In this document: positions 21,719 to 31,896 of the stretch, piece after piece | Layout: each line of letters starts with the position of its first letter | Numbering within the stretch: the stretch's first letter is position 1 | NCBI GenBank assembly: GCA_031841125.1 | Contig: CM063112.1 | Coordinates: forward strand, 10,008,603-10,072,602 | Reading direction: 5' to 3' | Length of the DNA: 64,000 nucleotides | Source of the DNA: Acanthococcus lagerstroemiae | Lineage: Eukaryota; Arthropoda; Insecta; Hemiptera; Eriococcidae | Position numbers and translations under genes: made by a program | The notes under the pieces: model-generated | What the model was told of the DNA's origin: nothing | What the model saw: only the letters and a program-made list of their open reading frames with translations | Database searches by the model: none

Positions 21719-23430
21719 CAGGGACGAAACTATAGGGGGTGGAGGGTTGTAACACCTGCCTTTGAATTTTTCATTTTTTATGAATGTTTGTTTATTTTAT
21801 TTTATTTTTTTTAATTTAAAAATATTTTCATTAAAAAATCGACAAATTTTTAATTTTTTTAAAATTTTGTCGGCGAATTTTTAGTTTAAAAAAAATATTT
21901 TTCGGCAAAATTTTCTATTCCACCTCCCCAAAAGTTAAATTTCGTTCCTGAAAATGGAGTACCCTAGACTTCTGTCAGAGACTAGTCAATCAAAAGCCGA
22001 AGGTTTCAAGCTGAGTATCGAACGTTATCTGAAAGGTTGAAACGAAGCTGAAATGTGGAAGACATTTTGAAAATCAGAAAGTCGGTAGCACACGTTGAAT
22101 TTCAAATTTCAATGACTGTTCTGTGTTCACTAGGTTCTCTGTTTGAATTAGAGCCTAAAATTTGAGAAAGTTGAACATTTTATTAAAATCTAAAAATCGA
22201 AAGCAAAAGATTTATTTTCCACTGTTACAAGCTGAATTTGATAGCAAATGTTCTTTATTTAATTTACGGGCTTTGGTAGCCCCGTAGAGAGAAAAAGAGG
22301 ACCGGTGCATTTCCACGGGCCTCCTCTCCTTCCAGTTCAATTTGTTCTTTTGCTAAATGGGAAAAAATTGAGGAGCCCACTTTTCAAGTGACCTAACTGC
22401 AAAATTTTAGTCTTGAGAAAAACTAGCAGAACACTTTATAAGCAAAACAGTGAAGTAGGTAACGGATTTTTTCAGGGTAGGTATCAATAAGTTCGACCTT
22501 CAAAAAATATGAAAAATTTGTCGTTTTTCTTTTTGCAAGGTATGCTACTAGCGCGGCAAGACGGCGTGTTGAAAACACAAACTCATGAAATCATAACTTT
22601 GCAGTTGGGTCACTTTGGACGTGGGCTCCTCAATTATTAGCTACGGGATAAGAGGTTTCTTTCGTGGTGCAAGGAGTGATTGCTGATTTGATCTGCTGTA
22701 TGACTGAAATTCAGGCCTTTTAAGAATATCAGGCCCCCTTAAAAGTCCGGGCCCGGGGTATCCCCTCCCCCCTGGACAGGGTTGGGCTTTGGTCCTGGTG
22801 AATATTGGAGAGGGAAATGTAGTCTGGAACAAAAGTCAAAACTCCATGTGTTTTTCCCGTAAGAACGAAAGGGATCTTGTGGCACGGATTCCCCTAATCC
22901 GATCAACTTGAAACTTTGTAGTGGTTTTTTCCAATTTTCTTTTATTGGAACCAATTTAGGAGACGAATCAGAGGAAATTCAGAAAAAATATCACCAAGAG
23001 TAAATAACGACCACGTTAATGTGAAAAGGAAGCTGTGTGCTCCTCTCAAGTATATTCCTAACATCCTTCCAGCTTACTCTCCCAGACTAGGGAATGCTCA
23101 TGTGCGCAAATGTGAATGCTGGATGGATGAGGTTCCAATCTACATTTGCAGGGACGAAACACGAAACTAGGGGGGGGGGTATGAAACACCATCCAATAAT
23201 TTGGCAGTCGGCAAATTTTGAAACTGTTCATTTGAATTTTTCATTTTCTAAGACCGTTTGTTTGTTTGTTTGCTTTTTATTTTTTTTTGTCAATTAAAAA
23301 ATATTTTGATTAAAGAATAGGCAAATTTTCAATTTTTTTAAAAATTTTGTCGGTGAATTTTTAGTTTTCAAAAAATATTGTCGGCAAATTTTTCTGCCCC
23401 CTCCCCCCTCGAAGTCAAGTATCGTGTCTG
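21719..23430 (+). mobile_element. Composite hAT-like element, copy A
   Basis: Two similar modules in the same orientation, 21719-21950 and 23149-23430, each begin CAGGGACGAAAC and end in the inverted version of it. They bracket a 1.2-kb interior. Outside lie TACAGGTC (21711-21718) and TACAGAAC (23431-23438), an imperfect 8-bp duplication. The same architecture and interior occur inverted at 48732-49974. Modules contain TTTGAATTTTTCATTTT, ATTTTGTCGGYGAATTTTTAG and a G/C-run near each end. No transposase frame is present. The interior carries a later 507-bp insertion at 22277-22783. Confidence 0.65.
22277..22783. mobile_element. Insertion inside composite element A, with 9-bp duplication
   Basis: Copy B lacks this 507-bp block and so gives the uninterrupted site. 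In A it is flanked by GGGCTTTGG at 22268-22276 and 22784-22792. Inside it are inverted segments GAGGAGCCCAC (about 22370-22382) and GTGGGCTCCTC (about 22621-22631), with TAACTGCAAA mirrored by TTTGCAGTT. That suggests an inverted-repeat MITE plus about 150 bp of extra sequence. The superfamily is unresolved. Confidence 0.6.
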
Positions 23431-23466
23431 TACAGAACCAAGAAAAAGAAACGGTATGAAACTCCA

Positions 23467-23530
23467 CTGAAGATGGCGTAACAGCCAAAAACGTTATGGA
23501 CAACAGAAACGAAAAAGTGAATTGGCACAT
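23467..23530 (+). repeat. Inverted partner of 21309-21379
   Basis: It begins CTGAAGATGGCGTAACAGCC, continues through a TTATGGACAACAG stretch and ends near GAATTGGCACA. It matches the minus strand of 21309-21379 with scattered differences. The pair brackets composite element A and the coiled-coil remnant. Confidence 0.4.
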
Positions 23531-23774
23531 CCAGAAAATAGAAACAAGACGAAGGTCGTGGAGACCGACCGAACTGTCTGATTGTACCAGAGACAAACGC
23601 GTTACAGGATATAAGATAGATAGACTTGGGCACTTGCTCTTCAGAACTAATACAGAATGCTGATCGGCCATTGAGATTTTCAGTTGAAGGGAAGCAGTAG
23701 CAAAGCCGTCAGAAAACACGTTTCTCCACCCAATGGGGGGGGGGCGAACATTTCAGCAGTAGCTCTGGTATCCC

Positions 23775-24204
23775 CTTCCGTAAGGAACTGGCAACACCCA
23801 GGCCATGTGTCTGGCGGTTGGCCAGTGGCATGGAAGTCAGCAAAACACTAACAGGAGACGCCCCTAGTAAGTATGCCAAGTTCCTATTAGGGCTTGACAG
23901 GAAACATGCAAGGCTCATGATCGGACTGCTAACTGGTCACGGGGTTACAAAACACACGTGGTATAAGATAGGAGTAGTGAAAAGCGGCTGAGAAGAGGAA
24001 GAAACCTCGATTCATATCATATATTAATGCCCAGCAGTAGCCGGAATGAGATGCGAAGCACTAGGACTAGAGTATCCAGCACCCAATAAAGTCAAAAGGG
24101 AAGGTCAGAAAAATTCTCACTTTGGTTATAAAAGTGAGGCTACTGAGCTGATCCTTAATAGCTACTTGAGGAGTACTGCAATACAGCGCCACCTCACACG
24201 CAAA
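23775..24204 (+). pseudogene. LINE RNase H C-terminal remnant, same family as 30041-31030
   Basis: Translation gives peptides nearly matching the intact frame on the other strand at 30 kb: a KELATPRPC segment, then PSKYAKFLLGLDRKHARLM, a TGHG motif and a WYKIG segment. The CCHC knuckle is destroyed: the frame stops where the first Cys should be. About 60 bp between PRPC and WRL are deleted, and frameshifts follow. The shared 3' untranslated part (CTACTTGAGGAGTACTGC, then GCGCCACCTCACAC) follows the stop. It is a dead 5'-truncated copy. Confidence 0.75.
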
Positions 24205-25055
24205 TTGTTGGAGAACAGGAATTCTAGTGTTGCGTTTGGGATATGTGTGTTTCGCTGGGATTGGAATTTTGGCCATTGAATAATTACGTGGTTAATGGAG
24301 ATATAAGTATTACATGTATCGCAGGTTGGTTGGAGTAGTTTGTTCAGTATATAGCTATGAGTGAGAGCAGGGTGTCCAGTTCTTAGTCTAAAAAGTATTA
24401 CTTCGTCTTTTTGGACTTTTGATCTAGGCCGATTCCCGGCAAGAAGAGAAGAGAGCTGAGGCAGCCCTAAAAAGGCTCCCCGGTGTCCCTGAGGTAATGT
24501 TCGAAGGGGCAGTTCCAGGGCTCTGGAGAGAGCAAAATGAAAAAGAGGATGTTTTCCAGAAGTGAACTCTGGTTTTTATGGCTTTTAATTTGTTAGTTGG
24601 TGAGACTTGATTCCAGTGTCATTAGAAGAATTCGTGCACGAATGATTACTGTTTTTGTTTTTTTGACATCTGATATCGGGATTGGAATGTTGGGGATAGG
24701 TGAAATGTTCGAGGAAAGCTTAGCGGTTTCATCAACTATGTCGTTTCGAGGAATTTTAGCGTGGAAGGGGATCTAACATAGAGTGAATTCTTTTGTTGAG
24801 GGCGATAGCATTTGTATTATCTTTTGGGAGATGGGATGTTGTTTCTTTTTGGTGGAAATTTTATATGGATAGGACAGCTGACAGCAAGTCTGTAAGAATT
24901 AAGAAGTCGTTTAGTGTGAGGTCTGGGCAATATTGAATGGCTAGTTTAATGCATAGAGTTCTGTTGAAAGAATTGAGAAGTGTGTGGGTAGTGGGTATGG
25001 GATTGAAATGTTGGCGTGGACAATGGAACATCCTGCTGATTTATAGAGCCATCAG
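24205..25055 (-). pseudogene. I-clade-like LINE RNase H remnant, interrupted by a SINE
   Basis: Reading the minus strand, a TLYTDGSI motif (first RNase H Asp) appears at about 25040. It is followed by the IPFHAKIPRNDIVDETAK segment, which corresponds to the family's PxHxGIxGNExAD region. Beyond the SINE fragment at 24420-24545 the frame resumes with RLRTGHPALTHSYIL and a C-x2-C knuckle (CDTCN). This order is typical of I-type non-LTR retrotransposons. Many stops and frameshifts are present. Its upstream edge coincides with the small inverted-repeat element at 25060. Confidence 0.65.
24420..24545 (+). mobile_element. tRNA-derived SINE, 3' fragment
   Basis: It matches the body of the SINE at 62309-62527 from GATCTAGGCCGATTCCCGGC through CTCCCCGGTGTC to a 3' part ending near AAATGAAAAAGAG. 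The whole tRNA head is missing, so this is 5'-truncated. It interrupts the RNase H remnant of a LINE, so it inserted later. Flanking duplication is not clear. Confidence 0.7.
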
Positions 25056-25059
25056 TATA

Positions 25060-25211
25060 CAGGGTGATGAACGAGAAGTCGCACCATAGGGCCAACAAGT
25101 GATAAGGCGCAACGGCGCCGACACGATAACACTATCTCCGCTACATGCATTACGTACACGTTGCGCGTTACTACATGTTTGCCTATGGTGCGACTTCTCG
25201 TTCATCACCTG
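25060..25211. mobile_element. Small inverted-repeat MITE, Tc1/mariner-like
   Basis: About 30 bp at each end are nearly perfect inverted repeats (AGGGTGATGAACGAGAAGTC at the left), with GTATAC on both outer sides, consistent with a TA target or a 6-bp duplication. Length is about 150 bp with no ORF. It cuts the upstream edge of the LINE RNase H remnant on the minus strand. Confidence 0.65.
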
Positions 25212-25309
25212 GTATACTATATACTCGGATGAAATTAGGCTATTAGTTAAGAGGTGATTGAGAGTGTGTTGAGATTTGTTGAGGTTGGTAAATTTACTGT
25301 ACCTACTTC

Positions 25310-26645
25310 ATTCTTATACAACATATTTCACCCATCTTTGTAGTCAGTCTGTTTTAGAATCTAATAGTTTTTTTTTCATTCGTTAAATTATTTGTTCTCT
25401 TTGTTCTTGCTCCAAAATATCTTTTTACTTTATTATATGCCTGATCTGGTGTTCCTGCTTTCATATGCTCTTCAATTTCCTTACAATTCTGATTAAACCA
25501 TTTTTGTTTTGCCTTTTAATATTCTCTCTTTATTTGATTTCTTAATTATGTTTGTCCGTACTTTTTCTATCATTGGCTTGTTCATACTTTCTTCTTTTTT
25601 TCCATTAACTCTAGTTTCTCACTTTCCACCATGCTTTCTCTTTTCTATTATTTGAGTACCTATTTTCTACCTTGCTGCCAGATTTATTGTTTTTTTTGTG
25701 TTTTTTTTTAGTGCTATCCTCTCTCCTTCCATATCATTTCCTTCGTATGATTTACAATTTTCTTTCGTCATTTCTTTTTGATATACTTCTCTTTTCTTTA
25801 ACTCTTCAATAACTTCGGATTCAGTTTTGTTTTTACTTTCTTTTCATTCATCTTTTTAAATTTAAACCTACATTCCATTACCACTTCATTGTAATCACCT
25901 AATCACTATCTACACCCGCCTCTGGGGGTGTCTTAAAATCCAATTTTTGATTTTTATATCTTCTTCTCGTCGTAATATAAACTCTTTCTTTGTCTTCTTT
26001 CATCTCCTGGGTTTTTCTAAGTGTATTTTATTCTCTCATGATTTTTAAACAGAGCGTTTCCAATGACTAATTTATATTCTTCACAAAATTCTATGAGCCT
26101 CTCTTTCATTTCGCTTTCCAAAACCATGCTTTACGCTACCCCTTGTTCTTTTCTTCCTCCTACTCTGGCGTTCAAGTCTTGCATTATAATCAAATTTTCT
26201 TTTCCTTTTACCTTACTTAATACTTCATCAATTTCTTATCCATTTTTTCTATTTCTTCTTCACTATAACTTCTTGTAGGCGTATAAACTTGAACTGCCAT
26301 TAAAGATCCTGGTTTTGCTGAAATTTTCACCATTAATATTCTTTTACTATGTTTGGTATTACTTTGAACTTTGGTCTTTATAGTCTTATTCATAATAATA
26401 CCTACGCCTGCTTGCCCTCTTTTCGCTGCTCTATTGATTATTCCTTACTCCCCCGTCCAAAAATCATTTTCTTCCGGTCATCTCACTTCACCAATTCCAA
26501 TTATATCTATAACTTTAATCTTTTCATCTCTTTCTTTCAGTTCTCTAATTTGCCTACCTCATTGAGTGTCCGTACATTCCATGTCTCTATTCTCAATTCT
26601 GACAGATTCTCACTAGGTAGTCTCTGCCCGGACATCCGAATGAGA
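25310..26645 (-). pseudogene. LINE with APE-type endonuclease and linker, decayed
   Basis: On the minus strand, broken frames give an ETWNVRTLNEVGKLEN start near 26585 and an endonuclease-style NARL segment in the middle. A late part resembles the GNTLFK...YTW region, and a charged linker contains QKWFNQNCKEIEEH near 25480. This order (endonuclease, then WF...C linker) is that of RTE-like endonuclease-reverse transcriptase LINEs. Dozens of stops and frameshifts make it inactive. No reverse transcriptase remains here; the upstream 5' part and the rest are lost or displaced. Confidence 0.65.
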
Positions 26646-26911
26646 GACTTTTCACGTCGGAAATTATCATTTACTTTGCGAGTTGCCATCCTAATTGTCG
26701 TGGTGAAGACGCATCTCCAGGGGAAAATCTGATGTAGTTTCTCCTTGCTTTCGTCAGGGTTTATCTGTCGGAGATTTCCTTCTCCTGTGTGCTTTTAGGT
26801 TTTCCTGCAATCCCTCTCACCACGCCAAAGTAGCACACACAGAGGAGGCAATCATTTGTACACCTTTTAAATCGGCGTTAAAAATTACACAAATTTACTT
26901 ACCATTCCTGA

Positions 26912-27158
26912 CAATTGAAGGGTTAAGAATCAAAACTCGCGTTTGCCATTTTACTTCAAGAGCGCAATTAGGCAAAATACTGTACACGGGTGCAGGAATA
27001 TCTTTGCTGCGCCTGTGAATGTGCAATATGTATGACATGCTCCACGTACACAGGCGCAGCAAAGATATTCCTGCTCCCGTGTACAGTAAGTATTTTGCCT
27101 ATTTGCGCCCTTGAAATAAAATGGCAAATGTGAGTTTTGATTCTTTACCCTTCAATTC
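26912..27158. repeat. 247-bp near-perfect palindrome
   Basis: Arms of about 110 bp are inverted copies, sharing TTTGCCATTTTA, GGCAAAATACTGTACACGGG and GGAATATCTTTGCTGCGCC. They are separated by a roughly 30-bp spacer near 27035. It is a potential long hairpin, probably a MITE with no ORF. No clear target duplication. Confidence 0.7.
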
Positions 27159-27159
27159 T

Positions 27160-28540
27160 CGTCTTCAGATCTAGAGTAAACTAAATCACGAAAATTTACG
27201 TTTGGATGATAGAAAGTTATTTCGGCCAATCTAGAAAAATCAGCGTGCGATATTAAAACCAGTCATGGTGCTAGAGGTGCGCGGTGTTGAATCATCTATG
27301 TAAGTTTCGTTGTGGTAGCGCTAGTAGTACTGTCATTATTCGCGATTTGTCATATCGAAACCTGTGTCATATTGGAACAACTAACCCTAGGTACGTCATT
27401 CTTCCATTTTCTGGGGCTATCAGTGCATTCTTTTAGGTCGTGGTAGGAGTGGAGAGACTGAAAACTCAAGCCCCTTTCTCCGTTATTTGCGATTATGATA
27501 ACATCCTTGGCGATATTACATCACAACTGAACATATTTCTAGTTTCGACTACAATGACGTTTAGCATCGTCTGTCCATTGTAACCTTCGGCATACAGAAT
27601 GAGTCATTATTGTTACATTGTAAACCGTGTTCGTCGTGTTCATTGTCTTTACGATTCGTACATTAGTATGCCGGATTAAGAAAACACAAAAAGTAAATCG
27701 AATACCGGGTAGAGACATGCTCGTAAAGGGAATAAGAAGGGGGGGGGCGAATTCACAACGTGTCGAGCCTAAACGATTTATATACGTCGTTCGTCACGTA
27801 AACACCAATTTCCATTAACGTCAAACCGAAAAAAAAAGAGAAGAAAACAACAGAGCGGAGACACCAACACTGCGTAATCCCTGCTCGCGACCGAATCCCT
27901 GTATCACACGGAAACAGGGTGGAGGTCACCATCAGGCTGCAAACCGCAAAAAATTAAAAGTTTCGATTTTTTTCTCCCATTTTTCCCTTTTTTTTCTCTC
28001 GTTTTTTTTTTTTGTCCTAGCTCTTTGTATGCGCGCATCTCTCAAAGGGGGAAAGAAAGTTAAAAGATTTTTAAATTACGTGACCGTAAAGAGAGAGCGA
28101 GGAGCATACCAGTGTCGGTGAAATGCTCGGGTTGATTGAATCCCAAAGGAGTTAACTAAACGTGTGCTTGACAGCTGTCAAACGCTCCTCAAGTGTGTAA
28201 TGAAGCAATATTTCGAATTCAAATAACGCGATATGATGTGCGAACGTGTCGCGGTGCGGCGGCTTGCGCTATACGGTGCGGCACCGCCAGCATGCGTGAC
28301 ATTTTTCGAGAAAATACGGTCACACGTATTAACTCATTAGAGGTTGTTTGTTTAAAATTTTCACGCATCGATCGGATGTATAGTTTTTTAGACGACAAAA
28401 ATTAAAAAAGTGGATATGATACGGTTGTTCTATTGTCGATTTGAGCGTCGACACTCTCGATACCAATTCCGTGTAGATGAACAAGATCGTGCAAATTCGA
28501 TGTACCGGTCCCTGATAATACTCCCTGGGTTTAGCTGCAT
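27160..28540. other. Unique-looking stretch, partly CpG-rich
   Basis: No coding signal was identified. CpG-rich sequence occurs around 28180-28420. Low-complexity T tracts lie at about 27960-28015, and a G-run at 27738-27748. Confidence 0.3.
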
Positions 28541-28541
28541 T

Positions 28542-29813
28542 CTAGGGTTTTCGCTTTCTGGAAAATCTGTGGATAGTCGGGGAAAAGTCATGGAAAATTT
28601 GTGGCATTTTCATCCGCATCTTGGAATTTTGATTCAGTGAATGACGAACTATGTTTATGGATTGTATTCTATCAAGATTTATTGTCAGTGAATAATCACG
28701 CTTGAAAAAGGAAAACGCTTCCCCTTCAGAACATATCAGAGTCATGTGTTCTTCAGGCGCGTCGCTACGTAATTTTTTCCAGGGGGGCAGACTTTTTATA
28801 TGGACAAAAAGACATATAATTAAGGGAGGAGAGGCTGATTCCGCTGTAAGAAAAATTAAGCCGGAATTTTGAAATTTTATTATATAATAATTTTTAAATT
28901 CTACCAAACAGAGCTTTTCTGTCAGAACGTGATGCAAATTCTCGGTTTACTAAATTCAGTTTTTTCGTTAAATCTTATGAATATGCAATATTAGCACGTG
29001 AGTCGAGCGTTTCTGGGTCATGGTGGCTCGGAGGTAAGTTATTAGTCGCCTCAGAGTACTGAACGACCATTCGGTCGTTGCCACTAATTTTGGAATTGTC
29101 ATCATTAAAGTCACTAATTATTCAGCTTCATTGAGTAAGTACTCTGAAGATGGACAAATTTTCAACGAATGTATTTCTAACATCTTTACCACACGTCGGT
29201 GCAGTGGAACCGTAAGCTACATTCTGCAGTGTTGTGAGCTGCGCATAGAGAATGTTTATATCGAAATCTTTCGCGTATACTCCGAGTTTTTGCGGCAACT
29301 CCTCTATCGGAGGCACTTTTCCAAAACTTCCAGAGATGCAAGTTTTTCTAGATCTTCTTGATCAAATCGGTTCCGTAATTCTTGTGCAAGAAGATGAATT
29401 GAATAATACGATTTTCGACGTTGTTCTTTGAGGGTCAGCTGTACAGCTGACCCTGCTCCAGCTTCTTAGGTGGATTTCGATGTCTTCTTTCGGGAGGATA
29501 TTCGAGGTTCAAATTCACCCCTCGTAGCATAGGTTATTTGCAATTTTTAAATCCATTAAACACATTTTCTGCGCCTCCATGTCCCCATTGCTCCCTTGGA
29601 GTTTTTTACGGGGGTAGGGGCAAATGCCGACTCTGCCCCCGACAGAGACGCCGTTGATGTACTTCTTTCTTGCTGGCGTTATGATCGGGATCATGAGGGG
29701 AAAAAAGTTTTGTTAAAATCAATTACTACTTCCCGACTTGAAAGAAAAATTCGTGGGAAAATAGACCTGGAAAAGTCACAGAAAATCGTTCTTGTAAAAA
29801 AGTGACTACCCTG
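28542..29813. mobile_element. Possible decayed large element of the CAGGGTG-end group
   Basis: The left part (CTAGGGTTTTCGCTTTCTGG, then GGAAAAGTCATGGAAAATTT) and the right part (CTGGAAAAGTCACAG, ending GTGACTACCCTG) resemble the two ends of the MITEs at 47805 and 53487. If paired, the element would be about 1.27 kb. No 5-bp duplication supports the pairing, so two separate fragments are equally possible. Confidence 0.25.
29431..29454. other. Perfect 24-bp palindrome
   Basis: The sequence is a perfect inverted repeat without spacer, centred on TGTACA, with AGGGTCAGC at the left and its reverse complement at the right. It could be a hairpin or a symmetric protein-binding site; nothing nearby identifies a role. 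Confidence 0.5.
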
Positions 29814-29957
29814 AAATCGTTGAGTTTTTGAATGTTCACCGTAACTGTTCGGTCCCGCTCAAAATTTTTACAGATTTTACTTTCAGTTATTCGAGTCAAA
29901 CCACAGAAAGGGCGGATTTCAGGGCTCATGTTGAGAGCAAATTCGAAAAAAAAAAAA

Positions 29958-31055
29958 ATGTGATTTCATTCATTCATTTGTGTGTGAGGTGGCGCCGTAT
30001 GCGCCGAGTGCTCAGACTTCCGAGTCCATTGCACTATTCCTCAAGTTGCTGTTAAGGATAAGTTCAGTAGCCTCACTTTTATAGCCATAGTGAGGATTTT
30101 ACTGAGCTCTATCCCTTTGACTTCACTGGGTGCTGGATACTCTAGCACCAATGCTTCGCGTCTTGTCCCGGCTATTGCTGGGCATTGACATATGATATGG
30201 ATCGAGGTGTCTTCCTCTTTTCTACAGTACCTACAGGAGCCGCTTCTTATCACTCCTATTTTATACCACATGTGTTTTGTGGCCCCATGACCGGTTATTA
30301 GTCCGACCATGAGCCTAGCATGTTTCCTATCAAGCCGTAATAGGAATTTGGCATACTTACTGGGGGTGCCCTCTATCAGTGTTTTGATGACATTCGTGCC
30401 ACTGACCAACCGCCAGTGCATTTCCGTTTGCTTACTTATCCATGCCTTTACTTTGGATTTTATGACGGTTACAGGAAGACAAGGCCTGGGTGTTGCCAGT
30501 TCCTTTTTTATGCCCTCTTTCGCTAGCTTGTCAGCGATCATGTTCCCTTTTATGCCGCAGTGTCCCGGTGTCCATAGTATAGTGACCCAGTTCTCCTGAG
30601 CAAAGGTGTATAGTTTGTTAACACACTCCGCCACCACCATGGATGTAGTTTGGTGTGACGATAGTACCTTAATAGCCGATTGACTGTCTGTACAGACATA
30701 GATCTGATTATTAACGAGGCCCTTCTGCTGACTTCTATCAATGACCACCGTGATCGCCATTATCTCTGCTTCGAGGATAGTGACACCCACGTCCAGGGCC
30801 ACTGAACAGTTGTCAGCGCCTTTTGCATTCGTGATTCCGATTCCTCCACCTTGGTCATTCTTGGAGGCATCTGCAACCCACACATTCTCCTCGTTTCCTA
30901 GAATGCTTGGCCACCTCTTTTCCCAAGCCTCCCGTGTGGGTATTAGCGCACGGTATGGCTTGTCAAAGAAGTGTTCCATCGCAATTCTGTCCTTTGGCAT
31001 CCCAAAGCATTCGTCTATCGTTCCCGCCATCTCCCATATTCTTCTGTGACCTGTT
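29958..31055 (-). mobile_element. 3' end of a LINE retrotransposon
   Basis: It contains the intact RNase H frame at 30041-31030 and a short 3' untranslated part down to about 29958. The end carries AATG repeats (CAAATGAATGAATG read on the minus strand), followed by an A/T tract. Its upstream edge is truncated at about 31055, where a GTCATACAAAAGTC-family element begins. The second copy of this 3' end lies at 23775-24204 on the opposite strand. Confidence 0.7.
30041..31030 (-). CDS. LINE ORF2 C-terminal part: RNase H plus CCHC knuckle
   Basis: This 329-residue frame is the longest in the window. It shows RNase H motifs in order: Asp54 (VADAS), Glu89 (AEIMAI), Asp115 (CTDSQSAI), then WTPGHCGIKGN with His157, and Asp167 (ADKLA). 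A zinc knuckle follows: Cys266, Cys269, His278, Cys283. These are the four RNase H catalytic acids and a C-terminal knuckle found in I/LOA-type non-LTR retrotransposons. RNase H removes the RNA strand during reverse transcription. The reverse transcriptase is absent, so the element cannot act alone. The annotated Met is internal to the original polyprotein. Confidence 0.8.
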   Translation of the reverse strand: MAGTIDECFGMPKDRIAMEHFFDKPYRALIPTREAWEKRWPSILGNEENVWVADASKNDQGGGIGITNAKGADNCSVALDVGVTILEAEIMAITVVIDRSQQKGLVNNQIYVCTDSQSAIKVLSSHQTTSMVVAECVNKLYTFAQENWVTILWTPGHCGIKGNMIADKLAKEGIKKELATPRPCLPVTVIKSKVKAWISKQTEMHWRLVSGTNVIKTLIEGTPSKYAKFLLRLDRKHARLMVGLITGHGATKHMWYKIGVIRSGSCRYCRKEEDTSIHIICQCPAIAGTRREALVLEYPAPSEVKGIELSKILTMAIKVRLLNLSLTAT

Positions 31056-31509
31056 TCCTGTAAAGATCATACCAAGTCATGCAAAAGTCCTACAACTGAG
31101 GCAATATTTATGCAAGCCATATAAATCATACAAAAGTCATACAATTGCCTCCAATTACTTACAGATTTGGAATAATATTTGTGAATATTATCAGTAAGCA
31201 TTTGTGATTACTTAGAGTATTTCTTATCAAAATATGGCCAAATTGAAATTTAACTGAAAATTTGTGTTCTTTAGTTACAACTGATGACATCTGACTCTAA
31301 ACCAGGCAGGGTTCATAAACCATAAATAATAAGACTGTATCATCGCATCATCGTTTAATATGTATAACAAGTAATACAGATCGGAATCGCTACATCGTAT
31401 CACGGTAACCCTTTAACGGCAACTGTACAAGTACTGAGTACTAACACGAGTTATCATATTACACCGAGAGAGCAGCAGACCATACCACCGTAGCCAATTC
31501 AACAGCAAC

Positions 31510-31773
31510 TAGTGACGGCAAGGGGGTGTGCAAAAAGTAAATTTGCATTGGACCTGGTTTTTTTTATTTATTATTTTTTTTCAAGGACCTCTAAAATTCG
31601 GCTCAGCCCGAATTTCATGAGCCTGTGGAAAAACATGCGGGACCAAGAAGAATTATAGGCTCTTTAAAGTGAAGGATAACCACCAGAGGCAAGTTCCCAA
31701 ATAAAAAAATAAATAACTAAAACAACCCGCAAAATTATTGCACTGGGGCCCCGTTCGGCTCTCGCCGTCACTA
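31510..31773. mobile_element. hAT-like MITE (AGTGACGGCAAG ends)
   Basis: The ends TAGTGACGGCAAGGGGG and CTCTCGCCGTCACTA are inverted to each other. The element is about 264 bp, AT-rich, with no ORF. The termini resemble hAT style, but no 8-bp duplication could be confirmed. Confidence 0.5.
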
Positions 31774-31815
31774 TTTGCCACATTCTTTGCAAGAATTCGT
31801 TCGTTATGGTATTTA

Positions 31816-31896
31816 TAACAGGGGTACAAAAGTTATTTCACAATTTCTAAGGAAAGTTCATTCATATTGTGAACTAACTTTTGGACCCCCTGGTAT
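31816..31896. mobile_element. Mini MITE with inverted ends, mariner-like
   Basis: Inverted arms of roughly 30 bp start ACAGGGGTACAAAAGTTA and end AACTTTTGGACCCCCTGG. TA-rich flanks are consistent with a TA target. At 80 bp the unit is essentially one hairpin. Confidence 0.55.
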
